Below are positions 37,984 through 48,788 of a stretch of 64,000 nucleotides of DNA, piece after piece. Numbering within the stretch: position 1 is the stretch's first letter; every line of letters starts with the position of its first letter. The translations under genes and the position numbers were made by a program. The notes beneath the pieces are model-generated. The model was not told the DNA's origin and did not search any database. It saw only the letters and a program-made list of their open reading frames with translations. Source of the stretch: Prochlorococcus sp. AG-355-I04 (lineage in GTDB: Bacteria; Cyanobacteriota; Cyanobacteriia; PCC-6307; Cyanobiaceae); contig QCDL01000003.1 in NCBI GenBank assembly GCA_003280915.1, forward strand, positions 1-64,000, given 5' to 3'.

Positions 37984-39561
37984 ATGGAATTAACTCTTTG
38001 GACGTATGAAGGACCGCCACATGTTGGTGCGATGAGAATTGCTTCTTCAATGAAAGATCTTCATTATGTTCTTCATGCCCCTCAAGGAGATACATATGCA
38101 GATCTTCTTTTTACAATGATTGAAAGGAGGGGGCAAAGACCTCCAGTAACTTATACAACTTTCCAAGCTAGAGACCTTGGAGGCGATACAGCTGAATTAG
38201 TGAAGAAAAATATTAAGGAAGCTGTCGAACGATTTAAACCCAAAACTCTTTTAGTTGGAGAAAGTTGTACGGCAGAATTAATCCAAGACCAACCTGGAGC
38301 TCTTGCAAAAGGAATGGGTTTAGATATGCCAATTGTAAATCTTGAATTACCTGCCTATAGCAAGAAAGAAAATTGGGGAGCTTCAGAAACTTTTTATCAA
38401 TTAACAAGAACTCTTTTGAAAGAGAAAGTAAGTTCTTCAGAAAAAATAAGTGCTCTAAGGTGGAAGGAGTTAGGTCGCAGACCAAAAGTCAATATACTGG
38501 GTCCTTCATTACTGGGATTTAGATGCAGAGATGATGTAATTGAAATCCAACGCATCCTTTCAGAGCAAGGAATAGATACAAACGTAGTTGCTCCATTAGG
38601 TGCTAGTCCAGATGATATTGAAAGACTAATTGATGCTGAAATAAATATTTGTCTTTATCCAGAGATAGCGGAAGCATCATGCGAATGGCTTAAACGGAAC
38701 TTTGGAATGGAATATACAAACACTATTCCAATTGGAATAAAAAATACAATTGAATTTATAAGTGAAGTTCATAACAAGTTGGATCTCCCCTTGACTAATA
38801 AAAATAAAGAAGAATTAGAAAATAAATCAAAACTTCCTTGGTACTCAAAATCAGTTGACTCTAATTACTTAACTGGCAAAAGGGTTTTTATTTTTGGTGA
38901 TGGAACACATGCAATCGCAGCCGCAAAAATTGCCAAAGAGGAATTAGGTTTTGAAGTAGTTGGTCTTGGGACATACAGTAGGGAAATGGCAAGACAGGTA
39001 AGGGCAACAGCAAAAGAACTTAATGTGGAAGCTTTAATTACTAATAATTACTTAGAAGTAGAAGATGCAATGAAAAAAGCCGCACCTGAACTAGTTTTAG
39101 GGACTCAAATGGAAAGGCATAGTGCCAAGAGACTTGGCATTCCATGTTCAGTAATAAGTACACCAATGCATGTTCAAGATGTTCCTGCAAGGTATAGCCC
39201 ACAAATGGGATGGGAAGGAGCAAATGTGATTTTTGATGATTGGGTACATCCCTTAATGATGGGATTAGAAGAGCATCTTATCGATATGTTTAAACATGAC
39301 TTTGAGTTTGTCGATGGTCATCAAAGCCATTTAGGACATACAGCGACAAACACAAAGGACATTTTAAATTCTGACGAAAAAGAAGAGAATAATCCTAAAG
39401 AGGAAATTATTTGGACTGAATCAGGTAGAGCTGAATTAACAAAAGTTCCATTTTTTGTAAGAGGTAAAGTTAAAACAAATACCGAAAAATATGCAATCTT
39501 GAGAGGAATTCCAAAAATAAGCGATGAAACTCTTTACGATGCCAAGGCATATTTTAGTTAA
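37984..39561 (+). CDS. chlB: Light-independent protochlorophyllide reductase subunit B
   Basis: 525 aa, NifK-like DPOR subunit. It begins [49 protein letters not shown] as expected. It has [32 protein letters not shown] and [14 protein letters not shown]. The C-terminal ~50 residues (from [28 protein letters not shown]) are the ChlB-specific tail. It supplies the Asp ligand region of the NB-cluster near its N terminus. It is translated together with chlN; chlL follows after 191 nt. Confidence 0.97.
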   Translation: MELTLWTYEGPPHVGAMRIASSMKDLHYVLHAPQGDTYADLLFTMIERRGQRPPVTYTTFQARDLGGDTAELVKKNIKEAVERFKPKTLLVGESCTAELIQDQPGALAKGMGLDMPIVNLELPAYSKKENWGASETFYQLTRTLLKEKVSSSEKISALRWKELGRRPKVNILGPSLLGFRCRDDVIEIQRILSEQGIDTNVVAPLGASPDDIERLIDAEINICLYPEIAEASCEWLKRNFGMEYTNTIPIGIKNTIEFISEVHNKLDLPLTNKNKEELENKSKLPWYSKSVDSNYLTGKRVFIFGDGTHAIAAAKIAKEELGFEVVGLGTYSREMARQVRATAKELNVEALITNNYLEVEDAMKKAAPELVLGTQMERHSAKRLGIPCSVISTPMHVQDVPARYSPQMGWEGANVIFDDWVHPLMMGLEEHLIDMFKHDFEFVDGHQSHLGHTATNTKDILNSDEKEENNPKEEIIWTESGRAELTKVPFFVRGKVKTNTEKYAILRGIPKISDETLYDAKAYFS

Positions 39562-39752
39562 TTTTTTACTAATAAATTCCAATTTAGCCATGAGTATTTT
39601 CACTCATAACTTAACAGATTAAATTCTAAAAATGTAGTTATAAGAACATATTTCCCGCTTTTAATACAATTGAATACATATTTGTTTAGAAACATATTTC
39701 ATGTGTATTTACGCTGCAAGAATATAAATAATAATGTGTTTTAAAGCTTTAA
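39562..39752 (+). promoter_or_regulatory. Leader region of chlL with repeated ACATATTT boxes
   Basis: 191-nt gap without ORF. An inverted repeat ATGAGT-ATTTTC-ACTCAT (39590-39607) lies 28 nt after chlB and lacks a T tract. Three copies of ACATATTT are at 39646-39653, 39676-39683 and 39692-39699. The boxes could be regulator sites or chance in AT-rich DNA. The gap suggests that chlL can be transcribed apart from chlNB. Confidence 0.35.
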
Positions 39753-40640
<888 letters not shown>

Positions 40641-40646
40641 TCTCAA

Positions 40647-41657
40647 TTAATCTAATCCAACCAATTGGCTTGTTAAATCATATGTTTCTTGAGAGGTCTT
40701 CGTATCAATTATTCTTTTTGACAACTTTTGAGAAAAAGCTTTTCTACCAGTTTTCTGACGATTTCCCCAGCTCCAATGGACTGATGGTTTAGCAAATTCT
40801 TTATAAGTTGCCACTTTAGCGACTCTCTCTCCTGCCAGTCTTTGTGAAACATATCCTTTAGTTATGAATTTTTGAAATATCGGGAAAAGGAATCTGAATA
40901 ACCAAGGTGTATCTCTAAAAAGTTTTGTATCAGCAACACATCCGGGATATAGAGAATTTACAATAATCTTCTCTGCAGGATATCTTTTTGATAATTCCTG
41001 AACGGTCACCATATTGCAAAGTTTACTATCCTTATAAGCCTTGCCAGGTTTAAATTTCTTTCCATTCGCCATACTTATTGGAGATAAAAAACCATTTTTG
41101 AATCCAGATAAATCTCCCAAATCAGCTGGGGCAGGAATGGGAATCCTTCCTCCAAGTTCTGAATAATTAGCCGTAACAGTCCCTAACACAGTAATTCTTG
41201 GCTTGAATACAATTGATTTGCCATTTAAAACAATTTCCCTTTCAGAAGATAAAATATTTTCCATAAGTAGGTTCACCATAAGAAAATGACCAAAATGATT
41301 TACTGCCATAGAGTTTTCAAACCCCTGAGCAGACCTTTCAGGTCTCTTTAGTCTCGGTTTATAAACTGCTGCATTACAAATAAGAGAATTTATTGGCTTC
41401 TTAAATCTTTCTAATATTTCATCGCAACCTTTTCTCACATCATTCAAGTTAGAAAGATCTATTTCTATAAAGTGAACATTTTCAACTTCCTCTTTTGTCA
41501 AGAATTCCTCAGCTATTTTTATAGCTCTTTTATTTGATCGATTAACTGCTATAACCTCCCATCCAAATCTTAAAAGAGGTTTTAGAGTATTTAATCCAAC
41601 TCCTGAAGTTGTTCCTGTTATTAGGACTAAACCTTTAATGTTCTTACTCACTAGCAA
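40647..41657 (-). CDS. por: Light-dependent protochlorophyllide oxidoreductase
   Basis: 336 aa SDR enzyme that reduces protochlorophyllide with NADPH and light. Nucleotide motif TGTTSGVGLNTLKPL is near residues 14-28, LICNAAVYKP follows, and catalytic Tyr and Lys are in KAYKDSKLCNMVTVQEL. The POR-specific Cys region is present (NSLYPGCVADTKLFRD). The frame starts at TTG; a GTG two codons later (41651) is an alternative, and neither has a clear ribosome site. Placement beside chlNBL groups both routes to chlorophyllide. Confidence 0.96.
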   Translation of the reverse strand: MLVSKNIKGLVLITGTTSGVGLNTLKPLLRFGWEVIAVNRSNKRAIKIAEEFLTKEEVENVHFIEIDLSNLNDVRKGCDEILERFKKPINSLICNAAVYKPRLKRPERSAQGFENSMAVNHFGHFLMVNLLMENILSSEREIVLNGKSIVFKPRITVLGTVTANYSELGGRIPIPAPADLGDLSGFKNGFLSPISMANGKKFKPGKAYKDSKLCNMVTVQELSKRYPAEKIIVNSLYPGCVADTKLFRDTPWLFRFLFPIFQKFITKGYVSQRLAGERVAKVATYKEFAKPSVHWSWGNRQKTGRKAFSQKLSKRIIDTKTSQETYDLTSQLVGLD

Positions 41658-41705
41658 AAAAGTTAATTGAAAAATGAAAAGTAGGATGATTCAAGATCAT
41701 CCTTA

Positions 41706-42053
41706 TCAACGCCATATTACTCTGATAATGTCTCTAGAAATTATTTGATCCTGATCCTTCATAAATCTTTGCTCACCTTCAGAAGAGAATAAATCATCAA
41801 ACTTATCTGTTAAAAGATTAAATCTATATTTTTCGTATAAAAATGATTCTTCAATTTCCCTTAATCTGGTCAACCTTACTTTAGAACTATAGCCAAGCTT
41901 AATCAGGCTTATTATTGCTAAAAGGGAAAAGCTAATTTTTATAATTAAAAAAATCAATGATACAAAATTATCCTGTTTCTGTTGTCTTTTTAGAAATACA
42001 GACCCAAAATATTTTTTGATGAAAATACTATTTTTATAAAAAGATTTTGACAA
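41706..42053 (-). CDS. Small single-pass membrane protein, 115 aa, unknown
   Basis: Not recognised. A basic N-terminal ~30 residues is followed by one hydrophobic helix (~31-50, LIFLIIKISFSLLAIISLI) and then a charged helical region (SKVRLTRLREIEESFLYEKYRFNLLTDKFDDLFS), ending in IISRDIIRVIWR. The layout (cytoplasmic tail, one helix, coiled-coil-like periplasmic part) is like FtsB/DivIC or FtsL divisome proteins, but sequence identity is not evident. It starts at TTG. It lies between psaM and por. Confidence 0.6.
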   Translation of the reverse strand: MSKSFYKNSIFIKKYFGSVFLKRQQKQDNFVSLIFLIIKISFSLLAIISLIKLGYSSKVRLTRLREIEESFLYEKYRFNLLTDKFDDLFSSEGEQRFMKDQDQIISRDIIRVIWR

Positions 42054-42136
42054 ATTAAGTACTAGATATTTTTCTGAACAAATAAATTCAGTCTTACTTT
42101 ATTATTACCTTATAAATTTAAATTTTCTAATAGATT

Positions 42137-42241
42137 TTAGTTCCTACCTAAACTAATTCCTAGTCTTAATGCTAAAACTCCTGCATGCATGACAACTATG
42201 AGGCTTAATGCAATAAGATTTATTGTTTGAGTTGGCTCCAT
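42137..42241 (-). CDS. psaM: Photosystem I subunit PsaM, 34 aa
   Basis: A very short gene encoding [18 protein letters not shown] followed by [16 protein letters not shown]. It is a single transmembrane helix with the conserved [10 protein letters not shown] segment of PsaM, which sits in PSI near PsaB and aids trimer structure. It starts at ATG (complement of CAT at 42239-42241) and ends with TAA. It has no obvious ribosome site. It is divergent from the lipoate-ligase-like gene across 97 nt. Confidence 0.92.
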   Translation of the reverse strand: MEPTQTINLIALSLIVVMHAGVLALRLGISLGRN

Positions 42242-42338
42242 GGTAAAAAAATTATTTTCTATATTCTCCACCGAAAAGAGAAGTTTTTAAACACTATTAC
42301 AAAATGATGTTACGTAATTAACAAATTGAAAAAAAAAA

Positions 42339-43070
42339 TTGTTGAAAATTATCATAAATAAACATACAAAGTTAATTTTGGGAATCGAAAATCAGGCTTT
42401 AATTTTTTCAACAAATAATTTACCTGGATTTGATCAAATGGCTTTAGATTTAAATTCTTTAGATCAGACAATTTCGAATCCTGAAATAATTCTCACATTG
42501 AGATTCTACTATTGGACTGGGGATTGGCTTTCAATTGGCTTTCACCAAAAGGAAATTCCTCTTCATTGGAAAAATTTATTATCAAATGGGGAAATTAATA
42601 TTGTTAGACGTCCCTCTGGAGGGGGTGCTGTTCTGCATTCAGGAGGCATAACATATGCATTAACATTTAAAAAAACTTACTATAAGTTCTTAAGTTATGA
42701 AATGGTTAATAATTGGTTAATTAAAAGTTTTAGAGAATTAGGTCTAAACTTACAATATGGTAATTTACGAAAATCAAGCATTAAAACGAATTGTTTTGGG
42801 ACTTCATTAATTTCCGATTTAGTTGATCAGGATGGGTTTAAGAGAATAGGTAGTGCTCAATTTCGTAAAAAAGGCGCATTTCTTCAACATGGAGAAATTC
42901 AAACAAATCCTTCAAGAGATTTGTGGTTCAAATTATTCAAAGAAGAAGCTCCACCAAAAGTAAATTTAAAACTAACAAATGATGAAATAGTTCAACATTT
43001 GAGAAATTCATTCGTGAAAAATAAATCAAATTTAAATTTCAAAAATATCGCCATAGATATTAAAAAATAG
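42339..43070 (+). CDS. Biotin/lipoate protein ligase family (LplA-like)
   Basis: 243 aa. The family motif RRPSGGGAVLHSGGITYALTF is present near residues 90-110, followed by a typical NCFGTSLISDLV segment and RIGSAQFRKKGAFLQHGEI with the catalytic Lys region. The N terminus NLPGFDQMALDLNSL marks the start of the domain. A TTG start is used; no upstream ATG is in frame. It likely attaches lipoate or octanoate to a dehydrogenase or GcvH; which substrate is unknown. Confidence 0.85.
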   Translation: MLKIIINKHTKLILGIENQALIFSTNNLPGFDQMALDLNSLDQTISNPEIILTLRFYYWTGDWLSIGFHQKEIPLHWKNLLSNGEINIVRRPSGGGAVLHSGGITYALTFKKTYYKFLSYEMVNNWLIKSFRELGLNLQYGNLRKSSIKTNCFGTSLISDLVDQDGFKRIGSAQFRKKGAFLQHGEIQTNPSRDLWFKLFKEEAPPKVNLKLTNDEIVQHLRNSFVKNKSNLNFKNIAIDIKK

Positions 43071-43092
43071 AAAATTTCAATGACAAGAATTT

Positions 43093-44316
43093 TTAAAGAT
43101 CTCCTTTCTGCTTCATTGAATTAATTATTCTCGGCAATTCAATTCCTAGGGGATAATGATTTTTAAAGTTTAATTTGTTAACAATATTTGAAGGCAAATT
43201 AAAACCTAATTTATTCAATACAAAGGTTCCAATTTTTGATCTATCAATTATCCCCAAAGGGATATCTGCAGCATTGAGAACCAATAAAATACCTTCATTT
43301 GTTTCTTCAATTCTTTCTATAGTTTGCCATAATATCTTGTTATCAGATACACTTTCAAAACTATCGATTGGTTTAATAAAATCTCCAACAAAGTTCCGTT
43401 CCCATTTTTTTAAGGAAACAGTTTTTAAAATATTCTCATCAACAAAACCTGTCCATCTACCATTATTCGTAACAAAAAAATATTTATCCGATGCATCCTT
43501 ATTATTTTTTATTATTTTATTAAATTCTGAGAAATTTGAATCGTATTCAATTTTCCTCAAAGGCTTTAGTTTAATCTCAGAGACTTTACTAAATTTTAGT
43601 ATGTTTTCAATTTTAAAAAATTGACTTTCAGATTTTGAAGAATTAACTCCAAACAAGCCCAAAAAAGAAAGAATAAAACCAAAATAAAAGTTAAATCTAA
43701 ATAAACAAACTATCCCAAAAAATAAAACAAAAAAAGATAATAATAAATTTACTTTATTGAGGAAATTTCTTCCCTTATTTTTACTCCCTGAGAAATGCCA
43801 AATAATACTTTTTAATAAATTCCCTCCATCTAAAGAACCAATTGGAATCAAATTTAAGAAACCTAAGAATAAATTAAATATACCTACTCTTGAAATTACA
43901 TTAACTGCTATTTGATCTTGAGAAGCACTGTTATTACTAATTAAAAGTAGGATAGTTGATGTAGCGAAACATAAAAGAGGTCTAACAATTGCAATTTTTA
44001 TATTGCCTAAAGCAGTTTGACAATACTTATCTATTTGTAAAATTGCTCCTAAGAAATAAAAAGTAATTTTTTTTATTTTTACACCTTGATTAAGTGAAAC
44101 AAACGTATGAAAAACCTCATGAAAAATAATTGAAGATAATAAGAAAAAAGAAGTTAAAAACCCTATAATCCAAACTTCTTTATCATTATAAATATCGCCA
44201 GAAGATAAACTGACCTGATTACTTATACTCCATGAGAATAAAAAGAGAATAACAAACCAATAGGGATGAACTTTAAAGGGAATTCCCCATATTTTAAAAA
44301 TTTGCCAACTTCTCAA
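43093..44316 (-). CDS. Site-2 protease-like M50 metalloprotease with CBS-type tail
   Basis: 407 aa. Membrane metalloprotease: zinc motif HEVFH (His66, Glu67, His70) in a hydrophobic helix, and third ligand Asp in IPIGSLDGGNLLKS near 163. Four to six helices span ~15-215. The C-terminal half (~225-407) is soluble and looks like a CBS pair (FVTNNGRWTGFVDENIL, LLVLNAADIPLGIIDRSKIG). Family members cut transmembrane substrates in regulated proteolysis. The substrate here is unknown. It starts with TTG. Confidence 0.87.
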   Translation of the reverse strand: MRSWQIFKIWGIPFKVHPYWFVILFLFSWSISNQVSLSSGDIYNDKEVWIIGFLTSFFLLSSIIFHEVFHTFVSLNQGVKIKKITFYFLGAILQIDKYCQTALGNIKIAIVRPLLCFATSTILLLISNNSASQDQIAVNVISRVGIFNLFLGFLNLIPIGSLDGGNLLKSIIWHFSGSKNKGRNFLNKVNLLLSFFVLFFGIVCLFRFNFYFGFILSFLGLFGVNSSKSESQFFKIENILKFSKVSEIKLKPLRKIEYDSNFSEFNKIIKNNKDASDKYFFVTNNGRWTGFVDENILKTVSLKKWERNFVGDFIKPIDSFESVSDNKILWQTIERIEETNEGILLVLNAADIPLGIIDRSKIGTFVLNKLGFNLPSNIVNKLNFKNHYPLGIELPRIINSMKQKGDL

Positions 44317-44356
44317 AAATAATCTCCGCTATATTTAGCAATAATATTAATCTTAC

Positions 44357-45028
44357 ATGCAGGATAATAATATGCCCAAGACTAATCCTTTAGTTAAAAT
44401 TTGTGGACTAACTTCTGAAGAACAAGCTCTTCAAGTCGCTAAATTAGGAGCGAATGCTATTGGCGTTATTTCGGTTGAAGAGTCTCCAAGGTATGTATCA
44501 GCTGAAATTAAGAAAAAAATATTTAAAACCCTAGAAAATTTTTATCCAAAAATCGAGAGGATATCAGTTGTACAAAATTGTCCAATAGACTTAATTATTA
44601 AAAATTTCTTAGGATACCCCACTGAAACTATCATCCAATTGCATGGAGATGAAGATATTGACTATTGCAAAAAAATAAGGGAAAAAATTCCCAATATTGG
44701 CCTATGGAAAGCTTTCAGAATAAAAACAGAAAAGGATATAGATAAAATAAAACCATTTGAGGATTTTGTAGATGCGATACTACTTGATTCTTGGAATAAA
44801 GAAACTTATGGAGGTTCAGGGAAAAAAATAAATTCTATACATCTAAAGAATTTGCAATTTAGCAAACCATGGTGGTTAGCAGGTGGAATATCAATTGAAT
44901 GGATTGATGAAATCCTCACTGATTTCAAACCAGATGGATTAGATATTTCAAGTAGTATTGAAATATCTCCGGGTTTAAAAGATATTAAAAAAACAGAAGA
45001 TCTTTTTAAGTTTTTGAAAAGAAATTAG
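44357..45028 (+). CDS. trpF: Phosphoribosylanthranilate isomerase TrpF
   Basis: 223 aa TIM barrel of tryptophan synthesis. Catalytic Cys16 is in LVKICGLTSEEQA, and the general acid Asp is in AILLDSWNKETYGGSGK; LAGGISIEWIDEIL and DGLDISSSIE form the phosphate site. A second ATG five codons in could also be the start. The 3' end overlaps folE on the other strand by 4 nt. Confidence 0.94.
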   Translation: MQDNNMPKTNPLVKICGLTSEEQALQVAKLGANAIGVISVEESPRYVSAEIKKKIFKTLENFYPKIERISVVQNCPIDLIIKNFLGYPTETIIQLHGDEDIDYCKKIREKIPNIGLWKAFRIKTEKDIDKIKPFEDFVDAILLDSWNKETYGGSGKKINSIHLKNLQFSKPWWLAGGISIEWIDEILTDFKPDGLDISSSIEISPGLKDIKKTEDLFKFLKRN

Positions 45029-45765
45029 TAATTGTTTGTAACGGACTGCTGTTTTACAAGCTCAAAAAATTCTTGTTTTAAACTTAAATCGTGTCTAAAA
45101 TCGCCTCTCACCACAGAATTAATCATACTTGTATTTGGTTCTTTGACTCCCCTCCACTTCATACAATAATGTTGGGCCTTTACAATAATGCCTAAACCTT
45201 TTGGTTCGCATAGTTTTTCAATTTCATCTGCAAGAATCATTACAGCTTCTTCCTGAATGTGAGGTCTTGAAAAAACCCAATCAGCAACTCTCGCAAATTT
45301 TGAAAGCCCTATGACTTTATTTCCAGGTTTAATACCTATCCAACACTCCCCTAGAATTGGAACTAAGTGATGTGAACATGCAGATCTGACAGAAATTGGG
45401 CCAACCGTATAAATTTCATCAAGATTCTTGTCATTAGGGAAACTTGTAACTTTAGGTTGTTCATGATATCTGCCTTTAAAAACCTCATTTAAATACATTT
45501 TGGAAACTCTCTCAGCAGTTTCTTGAGTATTATGATCATTTTCAACATCTATTACGAGAGACTTTAGTAAGTCTTTAACCCTTGAGGCTACTTCTTTTTC
45601 TAAAATTTCTAATTCACCAGGATTTACAAAATCAGAAATGTTATCGTTGGCACTAAATCTTTTCCCAGAATTCTTGATTCTGTCTCTAATAATTTCAGAA
45701 ATTAGTTTATTAGTAATCTGGTCGTCAAAGTTTCTAATATTATCGTTGGGTAATGTAGAGGTCAT
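45025..45765 (-). CDS. folE: GTP cyclohydrolase I FolE
   Basis: 246 aa. Converts GTP to 7,8-dihydroneopterin triphosphate, entry to folate and pterins. The signature SVRSACSHHLVPILGECWIGIKP holds zinc Cys and His. KVIGLSKFARVADWVFSRPHIQEE and GLGIIVKAQHYCMKWRGVKEP (third ligand Cys) follow. The N-terminal ~60 residues are a longer leader than in E. coli. Its product could feed the QueD-like protein encoded at 9.4 kb, but the two are not linked. Confidence 0.95.
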   Translation of the reverse strand: MTSTLPNDNIRNFDDQITNKLISEIIRDRIKNSGKRFSANDNISDFVNPGELEILEKEVASRVKDLLKSLVIDVENDHNTQETAERVSKMYLNEVFKGRYHEQPKVTSFPNDKNLDEIYTVGPISVRSACSHHLVPILGECWIGIKPGNKVIGLSKFARVADWVFSRPHIQEEAVMILADEIEKLCEPKGLGIIVKAQHYCMKWRGVKEPNTSMINSVVRGDFRHDLSLKQEFFELVKQQSVTNNY

Positions 45766-45918
45766 AAAATTTTAAACAGAAAATTGTATGCAACTTAATT
45801 AACTGTATCTTCCAAAAGCTTAATTGCTAATATACTATATCACATTCTCTTGTTCAATCGGGTTCAAATAGCACTAAAAAAAATCACTGTTTTAGTATTA
45901 ATCAGATAAACAGAATGT

Positions 45919-46626
45919 TTAAAAGGCTCCGCCTGAAGGCATCAAAGTCAAGTCTTCGATCAATTGTGATTCAGGTTTTTGAGCCATGTAGAGAATAGTC
46001 TCTGATACTTCTTTTGAGGAGAGCATAGAAGTTCTATCAAAATCAGAATTGATTGATTCGGAATCCCAAAGAGGAGTATTTACTGAACCAAGAGTTATTG
46101 TGCACGCTCTTATTGAATTTGATCTCTCCTCCTCCCTCAAGCATTTAGTAAACATAGCTAGTGCGGATTTTGAAACACAATAAGCTGCCCATTGGGGGAA
46201 TGCATTATAAGAAGCATGACTACTAACATTAATAACTAAACCACCATTTTTTCTCATTTGAGGAATTATTGAACTACAAATTTGAAAAACACTTGTGAGA
46301 TTTATTTGAATAGTTTGTTCCCATTGACCTAATTCCATTCCAACTAAAGGGCCATTAAATGCGCAACCGGCATTATTTATTAATACTGAAGGGCACCCAT
46401 ACTTCTCAATTGCCTCTTTAACACAATGCTCTATTTCTAGAGGATTAGATAAGTCACATTTTACAAGGTTAATTTTTGATTTAGTGGTCAATAGTTCGCT
46501 CTTTAGTTTCTCCATTAAATCCATATTCCTGGAGAGTAAAATTAAATCCCACCCAGCATTGGCAAAAGTAATTGCGGTAGATCTACCAATACCTTTCGTA
46601 GCACCCGTTATAAAAGCTAGTTTCAA
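45919..46626 (-). CDS. Short-chain dehydrogenase/reductase, 235 aa
   Basis: Classical SDR: TGATKGIGRSTA (residues 7-18), NNAG near 85, catalytic Ser in INVSSHASYN and Tyr-x-x-x-Lys in AAYCVSKSAL. NADP preference is possible because of the basic residue (K) in the glycine motif. The start is TTG, one base after the accA stop codon, so it is co-transcribed with accA and aar. The substrate may be a fatty acyl or ketone group, but that is inference from neighbours. Confidence 0.9.
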   Translation of the reverse strand: MKLAFITGATKGIGRSTAITFANAGWDLILLSRNMDLMEKLKSELLTTKSKINLVKCDLSNPLEIEHCVKEAIEKYGCPSVLINNAGCAFNGPLVGMELGQWEQTIQINLTSVFQICSSIIPQMRKNGGLVINVSSHASYNAFPQWAAYCVSKSALAMFTKCLREEERSNSIRACTITLGSVNTPLWDSESINSDFDRTSMLSSKEVSETILYMAQKPESQLIEDLTLMPSGGAF

Positions 46627-46627
46627 G

Positions 46628-47635
46628 TTATTCAGTTATTTGGGGGATTTCACTATAAATTTCTTCAATATTATTTGCTTCGATAAATTTACCTAAAACC
46701 CTAAACTTTTTGTATCTTTCCTCAATTAATTCGTCTTCAGACAATTGCATTAAAGCATTAAGGTGTTTCTCAATAGCCTCTTTTAGTGTGTTACCAGCAT
46801 CTAAAGGAGCCCAATTATTCCCGCCAGAAGGTTCTGGTAATACCTCATCTATTATACCTAATTTAAGTAAATCTTTACCTGTGATTTTAAGTGCTGATGC
46901 AGCTTCTGGTGCCTTCGCGGCATCTCTCCACAAAATTGATGCGCATGCTTCCGGACTAGCAACTGTGTAAACACTGTGTTCAAACATTAGTAACCTATCG
47001 GCAACACCTATTCCAAGTGCTCCTCCAGAACCTCCTTCTCCAATGACAGTAGCCACAATTGGAACTTTCAATCCAAACATCTCTCGAAGGTTTCTAGCAA
47101 TCGCTTCACCTTGACCTTGTTCTTCAGCTTTTAAACCAGCATACGCTCCAGGAGTATCAATAAATGTAAGAATTGGCAAAGAAAATCTATTTGCATGCTG
47201 CATTAATCTAAGAGCTTTTCTGTAACCTCCTGGTTTTGCCATCCCAAAATTTCTTACTACATTTTCTTTTGTGTCCCTTCCTTTCTGATGCCCTAACATC
47301 AACACTGGTCTATTATTTATCGAACCTATGCCCCCAATTAGTGCCATATCATCGCCACCATTTCTGTCTCCATGTAATTCAATCCAGTCATCACAAAACA
47401 TTTGAACAAAATCCAAAGTACTAGGTCTTTGAGGATGTCTAGCTACCTGAATCTTTTGAGCAGGGGTGAGAGATTTAAATATTTCTTCTCTTCTTCTAGC
47501 AGCTAAGGTTTCAAGCTGCAGAAGCTGTTGACTAACATCTACTTCTGAATCTCGAGCTAATTCTTTTATTTGCTCTATCTGCTTCTCAAGTTCAACAAGA
47601 GGCTTTTCAAAATCAAGGAGGTAACGTTTAGCCAT
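46628..47635 (-). CDS. accA: Acetyl-CoA carboxylase carboxyltransferase alpha subunit
   Basis: 335 aa. Transfers the carboxyl from biotin to acetyl-CoA to make malonyl-CoA with AccD. Sequence begins [27 protein letters not shown] and has [49 protein letters not shown] and [40 protein letters not shown]. It lies 3 nt after aar, an arrangement linking fatty acid synthesis to alkane synthesis. Confidence 0.97.
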   Translation of the reverse strand: MAKRYLLDFEKPLVELEKQIEQIKELARDSEVDVSQQLLQLETLAARRREEIFKSLTPAQKIQVARHPQRPSTLDFVQMFCDDWIELHGDRNGGDDMALIGGIGSINNRPVLMLGHQKGRDTKENVVRNFGMAKPGGYRKALRLMQHANRFSLPILTFIDTPGAYAGLKAEEQGQGEAIARNLREMFGLKVPIVATVIGEGGSGGALGIGVADRLLMFEHSVYTVASPEACASILWRDAAKAPEAASALKITGKDLLKLGIIDEVLPEPSGGNNWAPLDAGNTLKEAIEKHLNALMQLSEDELIEERYKKFRVLGKFIEANNIEEIYSEIPQITE

Positions 47636-47638
47636 AAT

Positions 47639-48679
47639 TTAAACAGTTAATACTTTAGGCTGTTTATCAAGTCCAATCGCAGAAAAACCATGCTTTAAAG
47701 ATGCTGCCCCAATAAACTCCATTTTTTCAAGGGAAATGTTATTTCTTCCCCAACTAAAGTTTGTATGACACTTTTCAAATTCTAAAATCATAGCTTCTGC
47801 AAAGCAAGCAAACATCTCTCGCTGAGGGTTTTGCATTTCCGCAAGTTCCATCATATTCCAACCAATATCATTAAAAAACTCTACTATACCTCCTTTTAAA
47901 ACATGAATATTTTCACCCTGAAATTTCTCATCAAGATTTTTTGGGTACCCGCCATCAATCATTAAACATGGTTTTTTTAAGTTATCTGTATCAATTTCAA
48001 TAGTTTTAGGCATACTTGCAACCCATACAACAATATCCGCCTGAGGCAATGCCTCATTTAAGCTTGTTACGGTGCCACCATCTAATTCTTTTTGCAACAT
48101 CGCTAGTGGTTCTTGTTGTCTTGCTACCATAAGAAGTTCTGAAATCCCAGTTTTATTGATAAGCCATCTACAAACAGCACTTCCAATATCACCTGTAGCA
48201 CCAATTACAGCAACAGTTGCTTTTTTAAGATCTATCCCAATGCGAGGCGCATTTATTTCTAGTTGCTTACAAATAACCCAGGCAGTATGAGTATTGCCAG
48301 TAGTAAACCTTTCCCACTCTAATGAAGTATTTCTAATTTGTTTATGCTGTAGAAGATTAAAATTCTCAAAAATAATAGAAGTAAATCCTCCTAAAGCGGT
48401 AATGTTAATACCTTTTTTTTGAGCTAGTTCCATAGCATTTAGTACTTTTCTTCTAGCCGTTTTAAACCTAGAAAGCATTTCAGGAACAAAGCACGAATCT
48501 ATATAAGAACCTTCAATAGATATTCCAGTAGCACTCTTAACTTCTACATTTTCAACAAGCTGGGGAGGAGCAGTACACCAAACATCCAAGTCGCCATCAG
48601 AAATATGATCAAAGCCTAGCATCGAAGCTTTTCTTTTTGCGTCTTCAAAACTGGTTGAGTGGCCTATTAACCCAAACAT
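47639..48679 (-). CDS. aar: Long-chain acyl-ACP reductase
   Basis: 346 aa. Reduces fatty acyl-ACP to fatty aldehyde with NADPH, first step of cyanobacterial alkane synthesis. N terminus [47 protein letters not shown] matches the family. The nucleotide motif is [18 protein letters not shown] (~172-189), and the region [14 protein letters not shown] follows. It is followed 3 nt downstream by accA and preceded by ado at 109 nt, the conserved picocyanobacterial order. Confidence 0.96.
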   Translation of the reverse strand: MFGLIGHSTSFEDAKRKASMLGFDHISDGDLDVWCTAPPQLVENVEVKSATGISIEGSYIDSCFVPEMLSRFKTARRKVLNAMELAQKKGINITALGGFTSIIFENFNLLQHKQIRNTSLEWERFTTGNTHTAWVICKQLEINAPRIGIDLKKATVAVIGATGDIGSAVCRWLINKTGISELLMVARQQEPLAMLQKELDGGTVTSLNEALPQADIVVWVASMPKTIEIDTDNLKKPCLMIDGGYPKNLDEKFQGENIHVLKGGIVEFFNDIGWNMMELAEMQNPQREMFACFAEAMILEFEKCHTNFSWGRNNISLEKMEFIGAASLKHGFSAIGLDKQPKVLTV

Positions 48680-48788
48680 TTAAAAATTTATAAATGGTTT
48701 CTATACAATGTTATGAACAATAGCACAGAGGTAACTACTTAAATAGGATTGATTAATTATTAAAATCCTTAATTAATTTGAAATGTAA

